Under the pieces are notes generated by a model. The model did not search any database. It was not told where the DNA came from and saw nothing but the letters and a program-made list of their open reading frames with translations. From Shinella yambaruensis (GTDB taxonomy: Bacteria > Pseudomonadota > Alphaproteobacteria > Rhizobiales > Rhizobiaceae): a DNA stretch of 64,000 bases. The stretch covers positions 284,248-348,247 of the forward strand of contig NZ_JALJCK010000001.1 in the NCBI RefSeq assembly GCF_022899355.1. Reading direction: 5' to 3'. The translations under genes and the position numbers were made by a program. This document shows, piece after piece, positions 63,984 through 64,000 of the stretch (position 1 is its first letter; each line of letters begins with the position of its first letter).

Positions 63984-64000
63984 CCACCCTCTGTCGTCAT
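63984..64000. repeat. Start of another short palindromic repeat, cut by the window end
   Basis: CCACCCTCTGTCGTCAT matches the left end of the composite repeat at 16970-16982. Confidence 0.6.

Overview
The window reads as a chromosomal stretch of an alphaproteobacterium of the Rhizobiaceae (Rhizobium/Ensifer/Shinella-like; the genus cannot be fixed from the sequence alone). The reasons are high G+C with strongly GC-biased third codon positions, an aapJQMP general amino-acid transporter next to metC, a polyhydroxyalkanoate synthase and phasin, EipB, DUF1127 microproteins, several rhizobial intergenic palindromic elements (RIME-like), and tandem anti-Shine-Dalgarno sRNAs of the alpha-r14 kind. 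Almost everything is housekeeping or conserved rhizobial DNA. I see no prophage, integrase, transposase, CRISPR array or toxin island.

Layout. 1-11463 (minus): one long biogenesis cluster in the order of transcription rpsB, tsf, pyrH, frr, uppS, cdsA, rseP, bamA, lpxD, fabZ, lpxA, lpxI (cut by the window edge), which joins translation, isoprenoid carrier and phospholipid synthesis, outer-membrane assembly and lipid A synthesis. 11655-17131: eipB, then a plus-strand set (RidA family, glycerophosphodiesterase, DUF482 acyltransferase, HIT protein), then azlC-azlD. 17132-20640 (minus): clpS-clpA and a phasin with a clear promoter. 21059-26048: DUF3126, cysE, an alpha/beta hydrolase, an NDUFS6-like zinc-finger protein, an FAD monooxygenase and metC. 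26404-30691: the aap operon with a strong terminator. 30955-33693: an orphan RTX-repeat protein, tRNA-Arg, an NDUFS4-like protein, tRNA-Pro, DUF192 and a double cold-shock-domain protein. 33889-37903: gloA, an M15-type lipoprotein, and three identical tRNA-Glu genes, each with its own promoter, interleaved with two orphan small genes. 37936-42547 (minus): recJ, hom and an AlaC-like aminotransferase. 42722-49959: a small lipoprotein, then phaC, sfsA, map, radC, sthA and an EEP-family phosphodiesterase. 49960-50910 is a 950-base gene-free, repeat-bearing stretch. 50911-54474: tig, tRNA-Leu, and a GDYXXLXY-protein/DUF2157 membrane pair. 54720-56204 is the most interesting part: two tandem sRNAs with triple CUCCUCCC loops and two paralogous 47-aa DUF1127 proteins. 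56348-63939: trmFO, an unknown membrane-anchored protein, and an operon yajC, secDF, Mth938/NDUFAF3-like, squalene/phytoene-synthase-like (NDUFAF6-like), then a DUF815 ATPase.

The best candidate for something under-described is the sRNA/DUF1127 block. Four putative promoters there carry GCATA exactly 47-48 bases upstream of a TATA-type -10 box, and two of the four also share an identical 12-mer (TTGCACTGCACA) 29 bases upstream of the -10. This looks like a small co-regulated RNA/microprotein regulon. A second theme is that four separate genes here are relatives of mitochondrial complex I accessory or assembly factors (NDUFS4, NDUFS6, NDUFAF3 and NDUFAF6).
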